Assembly (NCBI GenBank): GCA_036435485.1
Contig: CM071597.1
Coordinates: forward strand, 170,854,147 to 170,918,146
Direction of reading: 5' to 3'
Length of the DNA: 64,000 nucleotides
Source: Saposhnikovia divaricata
Taxonomy: Eukaryota; Streptophyta; Magnoliopsida; Apiales; Apiaceae
How positions within the stretch are numbered: position 1 is the stretch's first letter; each line of letters opens with the position of its first letter. Positions 1-10,689 of this stretch are shown one piece after another. A program made the position numbers and the translations under genes. Under the pieces are notes generated by a model that was given only the letters and a program-made list of their open reading frames with translations, made no database searches and had not been told where the DNA came from.

Positions 1-252
1 TTTTCTTATAATCAATTTTGCTCAAATTTATATTTTATACATACTATTTAATACTTTCACCCAATGGCGTCAAACATTATTTTAACCACACCCCTTACAA
101 AGATGCTCTACAGGCTTACAGCATGTTTAGATTGTAGATATTTTTAATTTATATATTTACAGATATTTTCTCACTAGAAAAAAATAAAAAGGTATTGATA
201 TGAACAATCAAAAGGCAAATCCAAATATGGTAGTAATAACAAAACATCTTAC

Positions 253-2005
253 AACATTTCTTTTAAGCCTTCCATGAAAGTATAGGAGTGTGCTTCTCTT
301 CGATTCATTTTCTGCTAAACATTTGGCATCACATAAATCGAGATTGGCAACATAAGGATGTATAAGGTCCTTTTCAAGAGAATCCTATCCAGGCTTGTAC
401 CTGACAATTAAGTGCATTTATAGATCAAATATAAAACATACATTAAATATAGTCAGTGTTTACAATTAAGATAGCTACTGACCAGTTACCAGTGGAGTCC
501 ATATCTGGTAGCAGCCAAATAGCATTCTTCATATATTTGCGAACAGATTTAAAAGATCAAGGATGGTGAAGTGGAAGTATGTGATCTCTACCTCCAGACC
601 GATTCCACGCTGGCTGGTCTGTTTGGTCTATTACCCACTTCAAAGCTTCCTACATTGTAAATTCACATTTTAAACTAAGAAAAGGCAGTACTAAAAGGTT
701 TAAAAAATCTTGTTTAACCAAACACATTTCGGTAAACCTAAAACAATTTTCATAACATAACATTAATCTATTAATTCACAAGTACACTATGATAATCAAT
801 GGTAGATTCTTTATTTATTTTACAGTAATCTTCATGGGGATGACAAATATGCTTTTTAATTTTTTTAGTAGCATAGAGTCCCAAATTTGTCAAGCTGATG
901 CTTGCATGTACACATCTTCCCAACGTGGCAGACTCTCTTTTTTCTACAGAGTACAAATTATGTTCTAATTATAAAAGCACCAAGATCAAAACTCTTGCAA
1001 CTAGTGAAACCCATGAACCTTTTCCAATCAATTCCAGTAATGAATTTGTAAGCGCATATTTCTAAACCTTACACCTTTCTACGATTGATATTACTAGCAT
1101 CCTATTTCTGGAACAAAAGCAAACTTTAGGCATACAAGCTCTCAAGAGTTGTTCGACCTAGGAGCAACCCTCACATGTAATCCTCAAATATAGAACTAAC
1201 AAACTCAATAATCAATGTAATTCATAAATAATCTGCTTAAATTACAAAATACAATCCCCTATTCATGATAAATATAAACAATCTTAACTTATTATAATTG
1301 ACATCGAAATCTAAAGGATAACCTTCCCTAATGTATTATCTACAATAATAAAATATAATTATAATCATCTATGTATGAGGGTTCCAAAGCCTTTTCCTTA
1401 GGCCTTTTCAATGGTTGTCCTGCATCAAGTTGTCAATTATAATGTATTTCATGCCTCCATGGATGCTGATCCAATAAAAAGCACCAAAAATGAACGACAA
1501 TGATATCCAATACAAATCCATGACATTGTATGTAAGACTGAAACTTCTCAAAACAATTTTCTTGCACGCTTATATAACTCTTTACACCAAACTAAAACAG
1601 TATTCCAATAGGGTTCTACGTAAACGCATGGCAACAAATAATTTCACAGTATATAGCCCACTACATAGCAAATAAATTTGATAATGTCCACTCACAGGAC
1701 CATAAATGTCTTGTATAAAATGCTGAGTTAGATTGCAATGATTCCTGTAGCAATTATTAAAATTAATGCAAATAAACACAAAAAAAATGATAATTATAAG
1801 ATTGAGATAAGCCTTCGGAAGGCACTCACACCCTATAAAGTGACTTGCATTGCTGTTTCTCCAACAAGAAGTAACTAATTGTTGTGAAGAGAGGAATGTA
1901 CAACAGATCGGCGTCCTCCTGCTGATAAACTCTAACAACATTCTTTAAAAGCCTTTGTGATTCCGGAGCAATCAGATCTGCCGACACCCAGTAGTCAATC
2001 GAATG
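253..2005 (-). pseudogene. Captured GT47 exostosin-family glycosyltransferase fragment, three exons, two premature stops
   Basis: Three minus-strand exons with good splice signals can be read: 2005-1832, 649-483 and 400-253. The first gives HSIDYWVSADLIAPES, then FTTISYFLLEKQQCK. The second gives EALKWVIDQ and AIWLLPDMDSTGNW. The third gives STLLYFHGRLKRN. These match from memory the plant GT47 exostosin family, Golgi type II glycosyltransferases acting on cell-wall polysaccharides (At1g34270-like). The reading frame is broken: a TGA at 557-559 stands where the family has Trp in HHPWSFKS, and a TAG at 385-387 stands in the YKPGQ motif. The first intron is about 1.2 kb (650-1831). The N-terminal membrane anchor and the C-terminal half are absent. 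It lies wholly inside CACTA-1, so I read it as a transduplicated fragment and not a gene in place. No protein function is expected. Confidence 0.75.
650..1831 (-). other. Intron of the captured GT47 fragment
   Basis: AT-rich, with no coding pattern that I recognise. It is bounded by a GTGTGA donor just below 1832 and a TAG acceptor at 650-652, both on the minus strand. The size is large for a plant intron and may include material gained after capture. Confidence 0.5.
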
Positions 2006-2744
2006 CTGCATTCAAGTAAAAACCCCTAAGTTATCAAATCAAAGCTCATTACTCCAAACAGTAAATTATTTCCTAAACAGTACTTTCAAGTTTCAGAGAT
2101 CACTTCATTTAAAATCAAAAGGAGCCTGAACTCAGAATCCAATTAAATTAATATCACACACACACACACACAAAATATGGTTCAACTGAACCAAATTTTT
2201 TATAATTTCAAACAAAAAAGTAAATCATGTCATCAATTACATATCAAATATAAGAAACATCATTTCATCGAATCTACATGAATAAAATCAAATTAATCAT
2301 CCAATCATATAATTAATATTTACGAAACGCTAGTTGAAAAACTTGTTCAACAAACAACAGGCAACGCAAATAAAATGTGAATCTATTAAACTAACACGAA
2401 ATTCAAAAATGAATATTACCTAAAATAACAGCCACAATCACAACCAAGTGAATGACGTCCTGTAAACATAACAAATTCAAAATAATTAGGGTATAACAAA
2501 TACATCCACGTAAATAAAAACATACGGATTAAGAAATTAGAGTTTTGATTTAAAAACCCCAATTTAAGAAATTAGGGTTTTGATTTTTAAAAACCCCTAA
2601 ACTGAAGCTCATCAATTCAATAGAGAAGACCCTAGAAATCGCAGAGGAGACCTTATTCGTGTAGAGGCTGGAGGAGACCCAAATATTCTTACCAATTTCG
2701 ACACGAGCAAAGGAGAGATGAGAGCAGTGGTGCCGGACGGATGT
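2006..2744. other. CACTA-1 body, possible 5' leader of the captured gene
   Basis: No protein match is seen. Two near-copies of a short block ending in AATTAGAGTTTTGATT or AATTAGGGTTTTGATT lie near 2535-2595. The minus-strand sequence could be a leader of the captured GT47 gene, but nothing proves it. Confidence 0.3.
2155..2172. repeat. (CA)9 microsatellite
   Basis: Nine uninterrupted CA units within CACTA-1, just beyond the first captured GT47 exon. Confidence 0.9.
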
Positions 2745-2856
2745 GAGTAGAGCAGTGCCTGGTGGTCATGGTGAGTAGAGCAGCGAGCGGTGGTCGTGGT
2801 GAGTAGAGCAGCGAGCGATGGTCGTGGTGAGTAGAGCAGCGAGTGGTGGTGGAGGT
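2745..2856 (+). repeat. 28-bp minisatellite, four copies
   Basis: Four tandem 28-bp units each begin GAGTAGAGCAG and end in GGT. The units differ by a few substitutions. The array is G-rich on the plus strand, unlike its AT-rich surroundings, and lies about 200 bases inside the subterminal region of CACTA-1. Confidence 0.85.
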
Positions 2857-3059
2857 GAGAGAGATTTAGTCGAGGGAGAGAGTCGAGAGTTTCAGTTTTT
2901 TAGTTTTGTGTTTTAATTGAATTAGTTTTATGATTAATTTTGTAAGGGGAATAATTGTAAGGCGGGGAGAAAATTTGGGGAAAGGGGTGAAATTTTGATT
3001 AAGGGGGGAAAATTTTAACTAAGGGGGAAACAAATGAAGAGTGGCGCGCGTTTAAATTT

Positions 3060-3218
3060 TTTTTTGTCGACTTTAGACATCGGTTGTAAAATAAGTGATG
3101 TTTCAAAAAAACAAAGACATCAGATTAATGCGCGGTGATGTTATTACATCTTTTGACATCAGGAGCATTTACAACCGATGTCTAAGGTGTGATGTCTATT
3201 GAACTTTTTCTTGTAGTG
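3060..3218. repeat. CACTA-1 subterminal repeats and right terminus
   Basis: GACATC and its complement GATGTC/GATGT recur at short intervals, including a mirrored pair GACATCGGTTGTAAA near 3073 and TTTACAACCGATGTC near 3168. The segment ends in CTTGTAGTG. Such dense motifs are where the CACTA transposase binds. Confidence 0.7.
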
Positions 3219-4899
3219 TGCGCTATATGAAAGAAATATGTCTAGACAAGGAACTCCAATTTTCTATAAAGGTATGATTTCGAATTTCTGATTTTTTTCT
3301 TAATCCTACTACTTCATGGTAAAGCCTGTTTGTGACTTGGTCTATTGTTTCATTTTATAGTGGCTACGCAGAAACAACCAAAACTTTTATGGTCGCCTGA
3401 GCTCAATGAAGTAAGGACTGATTTCGCAAAGTATTTCATGAAGAACCACGCCACTTAAACTTAATCGTATAGCTGGGTATTTTGGGTTGAACATATCTTA
3501 AACTTTTAGGAGCTTCACTGTCTAGTTTATGGTAAATATAGCTTTTAAGCTTTAAGTGAATATTTTAGTCCATCTCTTTTGTTGGTATGTTTACCTGAAA
3601 ATATTTAATCTTGTGGTTGGATTTGGTTGGTGGTATTACTGAAGTGAATGGTGAACTGATTGTGGATGTTAGTTGTAATGGTTGGTCGTTTGGAGAATAT
3701 TGGTTATAATGGTTGGTCGTTCGGAGAATATTGGTTGTAATGGAATGAATGGAATGATGGTTTATGATTTTGGCATGTTTATTTTACACAATACTGCTTT
3801 TGATTGTATATACAAAAACCGTTGTCTACTTTCCTTTTAGCCAATTAGAACATTTTTTGGAATACTTGTTATTCTATCTAACAGAAAATGGTTTTTTATA
3901 ACCAAGGTTTATAACAAAACCATTGTGTGCTTTATAACCAAACCATGCTTTAACAACTACACCGTTGTATAAAAAAAAAGCCACACAACAGCAAACCAAA
4001 TGCATCAATTGTCTATAAGAAAACATAACAAATGTTTTTAGCAAAATGAAACGTAGTGTCTTACATATTCATTACATATTCAGACAACATGTAGTAAGCA
4101 CAAAAGTGTGGTGTACTTAAACCACATACAACACAATAACGAAATGAAAATGTTGTAGGTTAAACACTTAAACAATGCTTTTGCAAAACTAAAAATGTAG
4201 TGTCTTATACATTCAGACGACATGTAGTAAGCACAACAAGTGTGGTGTACTTAAACCACATACAACGCAATAACGAAATGAAAACGTTGTAGGTTAAACA
4301 CTTACACAATGCTTTTGCAAAACTAAAAACGTAGTGTCTTATACATTCAGACGACATGTAGTAAGCACAACAAGTGTGTTGTACTTAAAACACATACAAC
4401 ATAAAAATGAAATGAAAATGTTGTACTTTACACATTTACATAATGCTTTTGCAACAATAAAACGTAGTGTCTTATACATTCAGACGACATGTAGTAACAA
4501 AGAAAGTATGGTGTACTTGTAACACATACAACATACAAATCAAACTAAACTGCTGTCTAACTAAATTTTGCACAAATACACTTCTTTACAAAGAGACCAT
4601 AAAGAAACAATAGATTAATGTTTTATAAACCATGGACTTCGGTGTAATTAGACAACAGTTATACTCTCAGAAACACTTGAGTGACGTGAAATCGGACAAT
4701 AGTTTCTTGTGAAACTATTGTTTATACCAGCTTTCACACAACAGTTCTGAACTTGGTCTGTTATCTGTCTGCAACATACACAACGGTTATGCTGGTGTTG
4801 TCTGATGTTGGTAACAGACGGCATCGAGATAGACAACGGAAAAGCAGGGCTTCAGACGACGGATTAAAACTGTTGTGTGGTCGATTATTTCTTGTAGTG
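3219..4899. mobile_element. CACTA-2: right part of a second CACTA transposon
   Basis: The right end CTTGTAGTG is at 4891-4899. From about 3800 to 4890 the motif ACAACGGT/ACCGTTGT and variants such as CAACAGTT recur, a different subterminal motif from CACTA-1. No left end is seen between 3219 and 4899. CACTA-1 may therefore be nested inside CACTA-2, with both left ends outside the window. At 3240-3285 and 3362-3410 two exon-like pieces with GT and AG borders could encode a short peptide ending KLLWSPELNE. I do not recognise it with confidence; it faintly recalls the start of a GARP/MYB-like domain. No transposase is seen. Confidence 0.6.
4040..4550 (+). repeat. 133-144 bp tandem repeat, about four copies
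   Basis: Units recur at spacings of about 144, 134 and 133 bases, anchored on GTAGTGTCTTA at 4053, 4197, 4331 and 4464. Each unit holds CATTCAGACGACATGTAGTA and a palindrome-like GTGTACTTAAACCACA. The array lies in the subterminal part of CACTA-2. Confidence 0.85.
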
Positions 4900-5529
4900 C
4901 GTATAAAGTTGTCTACAATGAGCATTTGTATGGTAGTTTTGTGAAATTATAAAGTTTATTTGGTATTGATATGCAACATAATTAATTCATTACAGTGGAG
5001 CTGCTTATATAGCATGAGATTGATTCAAGAAATTGAAGTAGTATTAGGATATGGGAGCTAATCTTTCCAATACTATTTGTTAGCTACCAGTGTATGTACA
5101 TGAGCTGCTATACTAATTGCAGCTAATAAATAGTTTTATGTGGTGCGCAAATATATTGCGGAAGTGTAGATCAATAGAAACTATGACTATGAAACATGGG
5201 AGCCACAGAGTTTTTTTTTTTTGTCAGGACTTATTAGCTACAGGCTATTTAAAAGAGAAGTCGATTGGTGAAAAGAATATTTCTTATGAAACAGGAGCTC
5301 TCTGGTGACATTGAAAAGCAATGCAAAGAGGTATTGCCTAGAGGAGCATTCGTCGTGCTGTTTTAATCTAGTAATGACTAACGAGTTCTTTTTCTGTATA
5401 AAACTAATCCAATTTATTTAATTGTGAATTGTTTCGGGTTTATATAATTTATATAAATGAATCATATGTGGTTTCTAACAATTGTTGCTCTCTGTCCTTC
5501 GTCGTATATATTCGCCATATGCTTGTTTA
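4900..5529. other. Spacer between CACTA-2 and CACTA-3
   Basis: No gene is recognised. A short open stretch near 5225-5307 (product like DLLATGYLKEKSIGE) has no family that I know. The last three bases, TTA at 5527-5529, form the left target duplication of CACTA-3. Confidence 0.5.
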
Positions 5530-5540
5530 CACTACAAGAA

Positions 5541-5860
5541 TTCCCAGTTATACCAATGGAATTTACTAACGGAAATCAATCTGTTGCTAATTACCAACGG
5601 ATTGCTAATGGATCTAAAAAGTTTGAAAAACCAAAAATATGCCAACAGGTTCCTAACGGATCACTAAGGGATATTTACCAACGGAAATATCCGTTGGTAA
5701 AATAGTACCCCTCCAAATAATACCAATGGAAATGCTAATGGTTTACCAACGAACTTTTGCCAACGGAATACTAATGACATAATAACAGTTTAGTAACGGA
5801 GACCTAACCCCATAGCAACGGAATTTGCGAGCAGATAGATCCGTTACCATTCCGTTGGTA
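5541..5860. repeat. Left subterminal repeats of CACTA-3
   Basis: ACTAACGGAA, ACCAACGGA, CCTAACGGATC and ATCCGTTGGTAA-type motifs are repeated in both orientations right behind the CACTACAAGAA end. A short hairpin, ACCAACGGAAATATCCGTTG, lies near 5674-5693. Confidence 0.8.
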
Positions 5861-6240
5861 ATATTAATCATGAAATTTAATGCCGAACCACCTTATCTAC
5901 ATTTTCAAACATCTTATGGGATGCAGATAGATGTGTTTTGTTCGGCAACTTCTTCCCTTCACACTACACCTTCTCTTTGTTCTTCACTTGCTTCTTCACC
6001 AAAATTTTCAAAAGTTAAAAAAATCATCCAACACACTATTTTGTTCTTCACAACAGCTTCTTCTTTATTCATTCAAATATTTTAAGGTGAGTTTAATTAA
6101 GGGTAATTAGTTTTGTATTTTCACTAATTTATATATTTTTATTTTTTTTTAAGGCCAAAAATTTCATTAACTTAGAACCAGATATATAGATAAAGGGTCT
6201 TTCTCTAGGGCAAATAGAACTAGGGTCTTTCTCTGGGAAT

Positions 6241-6574
6241 TATAAAATGGTGGAAAAAATCAAAAAAATATATAATTAGTAAAAGTAGGGTAACATTCTT
6301 CACAAAAATATTGAGTATAACAATTTGGGTGTGTATGAATTTTAAATTCAAATTTTGGATTTTTTCTATTTTTATTTAATTTTTTAATTTATTTTAGAAA
6401 CTAATTAAAAATGGGGAAAAAATCAAAAAACTGGAAAATTAGTGAAAGTTGGGTAACATTCATCATTAAATAGTGAATATGACTACGTTGGTGTGTATGA
6501 ATTTTGTTCAAAACTTGGCCTTTTTTCTGTTTTTATTTAATTTTTTAATTTATTCTACAAACTAGTTAAAAATG
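6241..6574 (+). repeat. Two diverged tandem units of about 163 bp
   Basis: The anchor GGGTAACATTC is at 6288 and 6451. Both units share ATCAAAAAA, GTGTGTATGAATTTT and TTTTTATTTAATTTTTTAAT. It sits directly before the longer array. Confidence 0.75.
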
Positions 6575-6589
6575 AGAAAAAAATCAAAT

Positions 6590-7790
6590 AAATTTATTTA
6601 TTTCTGAAATTATGACAATAACATTAAAAAGGATGGATCCTGACCTATGTATGGTTGGGTCGTCGAGAAATATTTTAAAAAAAATTTGAAACACGAAACC
6701 TTGACGAAACCCTGTTTAGGGGTTTCAGTCAAAGTACTAGTTGACCGTTAAACTACCAAACCAAATAAATTTATTTTTTTCTGAAATTTTTGAAATAACA
6801 TTAAAAATGATGGATCTTGACCTCCGTATGGTTGGGTCATCGATAAATATTTTTTAAAAAATTAAAATACTAAACCTTGACGAAACCCTATTTAGGGGTA
6901 CTAATATAAGTACTAGTTGACCGTTAAATTACCAAACCAAGTAAATTTATTTTTTCTTAAATTTTGTCAATAACATTAAAAATGATGGATCTTGACCTCC
7001 GTACGGTTGGGTCGTCGAGAAATATTTTTTAAAATAAACACTAAACCCTAACGAAATCATATTTAGGGGTACTCTAGTCAAAGTACTAGTTGATCGTTAA
7101 ATTACCAAACCAAATAAATTTTTTTTTTTTGAAATTTTGGCAATAACATTAAAAAGGATGGATCTTGACTTCCGTCTGGTTGGGCCATCGAGAAATATGT
7201 TTTAAAAATTCGAAATACTAAACCTTGTTGAAACCCTGTTTAGGGGTACCAGTTGACCGTTAAATTACCAAACCAAATAAATTTAATTTTTTCTAAAATT
7301 TTGGCAATAACATTAAAAATGATGGATCTTGACCTCCGTACGTTTGGGTAATCAAGAAATATTTTTAAAAAAATCGAAACACTAAACTCTGTTTAGGGGT
7401 TCTAGTCAAAGTACTAGTTGACTGTTAAATTACTAAACAAAAAAAATTATTTTCTTCTGAAATTTTGGCAATAACATTAAAAAGGATAAATCTTGACCTC
7501 CGTATGATTGGGTCGTCGAGAAATATTTTTTAAAAAATCGAAATACTTAACCTTGACGAAACCCTGTTTAGGGGTTGTAGTCAAAGTACTAGTTGACCGT
7601 TAATTTACCAAACCAAATAGATTTATTTTTTTTGAAATTTTGGCAATAACATTAACAAGGATGGATCTTGACCTCCGTACGGTTGGGTCATCGAGAAATA
7701 TTTTAAAAAAAATCGAAACACTAAATCCTGATGAAACTCTAGTTAGGGTTCCAGTCAAAGTACTAGTTGATCGTTAAATTTTGGCAAGAA
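6590..7790 (+). repeat. Seven-copy tandem array, 164-178 bp unit
   Basis: The anchor GGATCTTGACCTCCGT and variants recur with TGACC/TGACT at 6641, 6819, 6993, 7166, 7330, 7494 and 7669. The spacings are 178, 174, 173, 164, 164 and 175. Each unit also carries AATAACATTAAAAA, GAAACCCTGTTTAGGGGT and CAAAGTACTAGTTGACCGTT. Some copies have small internal deletions. No long reading frame runs through the array. Confidence 0.92.
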
Positions 7791-8219
7791 AATCTTAAAA
7801 ATTATGCACATGGTATTTTTTTTAATTTTAAATTATTAATATTTTTAAAAATTAATTCAAAATTTAATTCAAAAATCAAAAAATTAAATGTACATTTGAA
7901 TTATAAAATGAATAAATTATCAAAAATTAAGTAATAACATTTGAATTTTGAACTAATTTATACTCTTACAAATAATTTTTATTATACATGTTTCTATAAA
8001 ATAATATTACATATACATACACAGATATTTGTTTAATTTAAGTTGAATTTTTTGAAAAAATAAATTAGAAAAGAAGGACAATAAACATGAAAAAAAGGGC
8101 GGTAATTCTCCCGCCTAAACAAAATACTACGATTTCACTTTCCCCCTTAAACCAAAAAAAAACTATTTCCCCCAAAATAAAGTCTTTCACTCACAGATAA
8201 ATAATACAATATTAGACAA

Positions 8220-8614
8220 TGCACTCTCACTTTTACTCCCTTTCGCTCTGGACTCTCCTATCTCAATCAAAGAACTAGCCGTAATTTTCAAGAACTCTTA
8301 TATGTATTTTCAAGAACTAGCGGTAATATATCACTTTTGGGAGTGTATTTTCAAGAACTCTTCCCTTCTCCCTTCTCTAGTCGAGGTTTCAATCTAATTT
8401 GTTTTTGGTTTTGCAAATGATTAATTATGGCTTCACACACCCGCTCCGATTAATTGCTAAATATAATAAATCGATTTTCATTACTTAATTGATTTTGCTC
8501 TCTTCTTTACTATTCTGTTGTTGTTTGCAATTAGGGCTTCGACTGGTGGCTTTGGGTTTGGTGCTTCAATTAGGGCTTTCAGTTCCAGGTGAAATTGGGA
8601 TTTTAATCTGAAGG
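8220..8614 (+). other. Leader-like exon of the chimeric transcription unit in CACTA-3
   Basis: Pyrimidine-rich sequence (CACTCTCACTTTTACTCCC) followed by repeated TTTTCAAGAACTC is typical of a plant 5' leader. It ends AAG before a strong GTAAGT donor at 8615. The next acceptor (CTGCAG) lies at 8991-8996, in front of the cyclase exon. This is an inference from composition and splice signals only. Confidence 0.35.
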
Positions 8615-8996
8615 TAAGTATATGGGTGTCAATTATATGGGCATATGTGTACTTATAGTTCGGTATTTTAGTATTTCATGCATATATTTATCTACATATG
8701 GGAATAAGTGTGTTTATGTTTTACTTATATTGTGTTTGATGTGTTTGCCCTCCAAAAATATGTGTATTAGTATGTCTACATTGTATGTATACATTGTATT
8801 ATTACAACTGCATATATACCCAGATAAATAAGGAAGACCATTCCCTCTTTTAATGTTGTGGGTACTGGGTAAGTAATATATTTTGTTTGCTTTAATGTTT
8901 AGGAAGCCCTGTTCTTGGGTATCTAATTGTTGGTATAGGATTACACCTTATATCCCTGTTATTGAGTTGTTAAAAATAGCTGTCACGTTTCTGCAG

Positions 8997-9185
8997 GAAG
9001 ATTTGTTCTATACACGACCTTTTTTACAAGATTTACTTTGGGAAACTCTGGATAAGGTCGCGGAACCTTTATTAATGCATTGGCCCGGAAAGAAATTAAG
9101 AGAGAAGTGTCTTCGCACTGTTATGGAACAGGTACATTATGAGGATGAAAATACTCGATATATATGCTTAGGGCCTGTTAACAAG
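8997..9185 (+). pseudogene. Captured oxidosqualene cyclase exon (triterpene/sterol cyclase fragment)
   Basis: The exon encodes 63 residues, starting EDLFYTRPFLQDLLWETL, then PLLMHWPGKKLREK and HYEDENTRYICLGPVNK. WPGKKLREK and HYEDENTRYIC.GPVNK are signature stretches of plant oxidosqualene cyclases (cycloartenol, lupeol and amyrin synthases), which cyclise 2,3-oxidosqualene at the ER. Only this one mid-N-terminal exon of a protein of about 760 residues is present. The catalytic DCTAE motif is absent. It is bounded by a CTGCAG acceptor and an AAG/GTCAG donor, both in phase 0, with no stops inside. Clean coding suggests recent capture. It lies inside CACTA-3 just upstream of a 4CL-like fragment. 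If spliced to the next exon the frame changes and reaches a stop (TAA) within four codons, so no chimeric protein is expected from this frame. Confidence 0.85.
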
Positions 9186-9293
9186 GTCAGATTACAGTCC
9201 TTGATGTTTTTACTTCTCATTGTGTGTCCCTATATTTGATTGTCTGTGACCAGTTTTGTAATATGTATTTCTCATTGTGCGGCTTGCATGCAG

Positions 9294-10102
9294 TTGTCAA
9301 GCTAAGATAGTTGATCCTCAAACTGGGATTGGTTTGCCCCCATTTAAGCACAGGGAACTTTGGGTCAGAGGACCATTGATAATGAGAGGTAAAACCGAAG
9401 TACCTTTAATATTAGTTATTTGGAGTATAAATCTAAGAATTATTGTGTATGTACAGTCCTATCCAGATATTGTTGAAGCAGCTGTGGTTCCGTGAGCAAC
9501 TTTAATTATTTCTAGGTTTTAGGTAATTATATATATAACATTATCTTGTGCAATGCCGGTACAATTATTGTTGTTGCAACTCTTGGTGGCATGTAATTGC
9601 AGGTATCCTGATGAGAACGAAGGAAAAGTACCTATAGTGTTTGTAATGAGGACTCCAGGAAGTACCATTGACGAGTCCCTTATTAAGGAATTTGTGGCTA
9701 AAGAGGTAATTTTATTTCTTGATTTGTTTTTCAATCTCATTACATCTTCCAAAAGCTTATTAGTTTATGCTGATGATCTATTAATGTCTCGTAACTTCTT
9801 TATCTTTTTTTGCTTAAATCATAGAATATCTGATGTTAATTAATTATGGACTTTCCCATCCAGTAATAGATGGCAAACCTAGAGTCAAGATCTCAGCTTA
9901 CTGTTCTATCCTATTATATCATGAGTTTTCTTTTTTTAATCAATATTTGCTTCTGAAATGTAATGTCTTGTAGGTTTCTCCATACAAGAAATTAAGACAA
10001 GTATCATTCATCGATTCTATCCCCAAAAATGCTACTGGTAAAGTGTTGCGGAAAGAGTTAGTGAAGCTTGCTTTGTCAAATGTTGCATCATCAATATTAT
10101 AG
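9294..10102 (+). pseudogene. Captured 3' exons of a 4-coumarate-CoA-ligase-like acyl-activating enzyme
   Basis: Exons at 9294-9388, 9457-9491, 9603-9705 and 9974-10102 splice in frame where tested (VP/YPDE and AKE/VSPYKK). They encode about 120 C-terminal residues: RELWVRGP, SYPDIVEAAVVPYPDENEGK, VSPYKKLRQV and IPKNATGKVLRKEL, ending at TAG (10100-10102). The lysine in ATGKVLRK is the conserved catalytic lysine of the adenylate-forming family. The closest family I know is the 4CL-like (often peroxisomal) acyl-CoA synthetases. The stretch that should carry GWLxTGD and DRxKELIK, between RGPLIMR and SYPDIVE, is missing. Only 68 bases separate these exons, so there is an internal deletion besides loss of the whole N-terminal domain. 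The C-terminus is SSIL, not a clear peroxisomal tripeptide. It cannot make an active enzyme. Confidence 0.87.
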
Positions 10103-10689
10103 CTTATTGTAAGTAATTTCTACAGGAATTTACATCATGTGTAGTTGTAAACTATTAGCTACAGCTCATATTTCAGACTGTATTACTCCTTTTAACCTTG
10201 TTAACAAATTTCGATCATAGTTTACCATAGATATGTTCAATATTCCTGTTGTTTGTAAGCACCCTCCTGACCTCTTCATTTATACACATAAGTAGTTTGT
10301 TAAGCACGCATATAGTGATGAATATACATCACAAAGTTATATTTGTCATATTTGTAATACCTAGAAAAATAATAACCTTATAGTTGTTTCAGATTGTCGA
10401 TTCCTTCTTGTCTTGGAAGCACTGGAACATTCTGCAGTAGAAGCTGATGAAAACAAGATGAACCTAATTACCTAAGCAACTGTAGGTGATCCAGACTTGG
10501 CTCAATGCCCAGCACCATCTAGGAATATGAATATTCTGATTTTGAATTTGTATTATTATATACTCAGATGTTGGTATTATGTAGAAAAGACATTTGTTAT
10601 CTTTTGTTTGCTAGTATCATTTTATTTTATCGATATTAAAAATGTAAATGTTGGTAGATATTTTGCATTTGTTGGCAAAATCGGATTAT

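Larger units (their letters stand above)
1..3218. mobile_element. CACTA-1: right part of a non-autonomous CACTA (En/Spm) transposon
   Basis: The right end reads CTTGTAGTG at 3210-3218, the inverted form of the CACTACAAG terminus of plant CACTA elements. The last 150 bases carry repeated GACATC/GATGTC motifs in both orientations, as expected of subterminal transposase-binding repeats. No matching CACTACAAG end is seen between 1 and 3218, so the left end probably lies before the window. No transposase-like reading frame is visible. The body carries minus-strand exons of a GT47 glycosyltransferase-like gene. The exact 3-bp target duplication cannot be checked without the other end. Confidence 0.7.

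Noticed and set aside
8622..8831. 69-codon frame in the CACTA-3 leader intron
   Set aside because: It lies between a strong GTAAGT donor and the next acceptor, is AT-rich and has no known motif.
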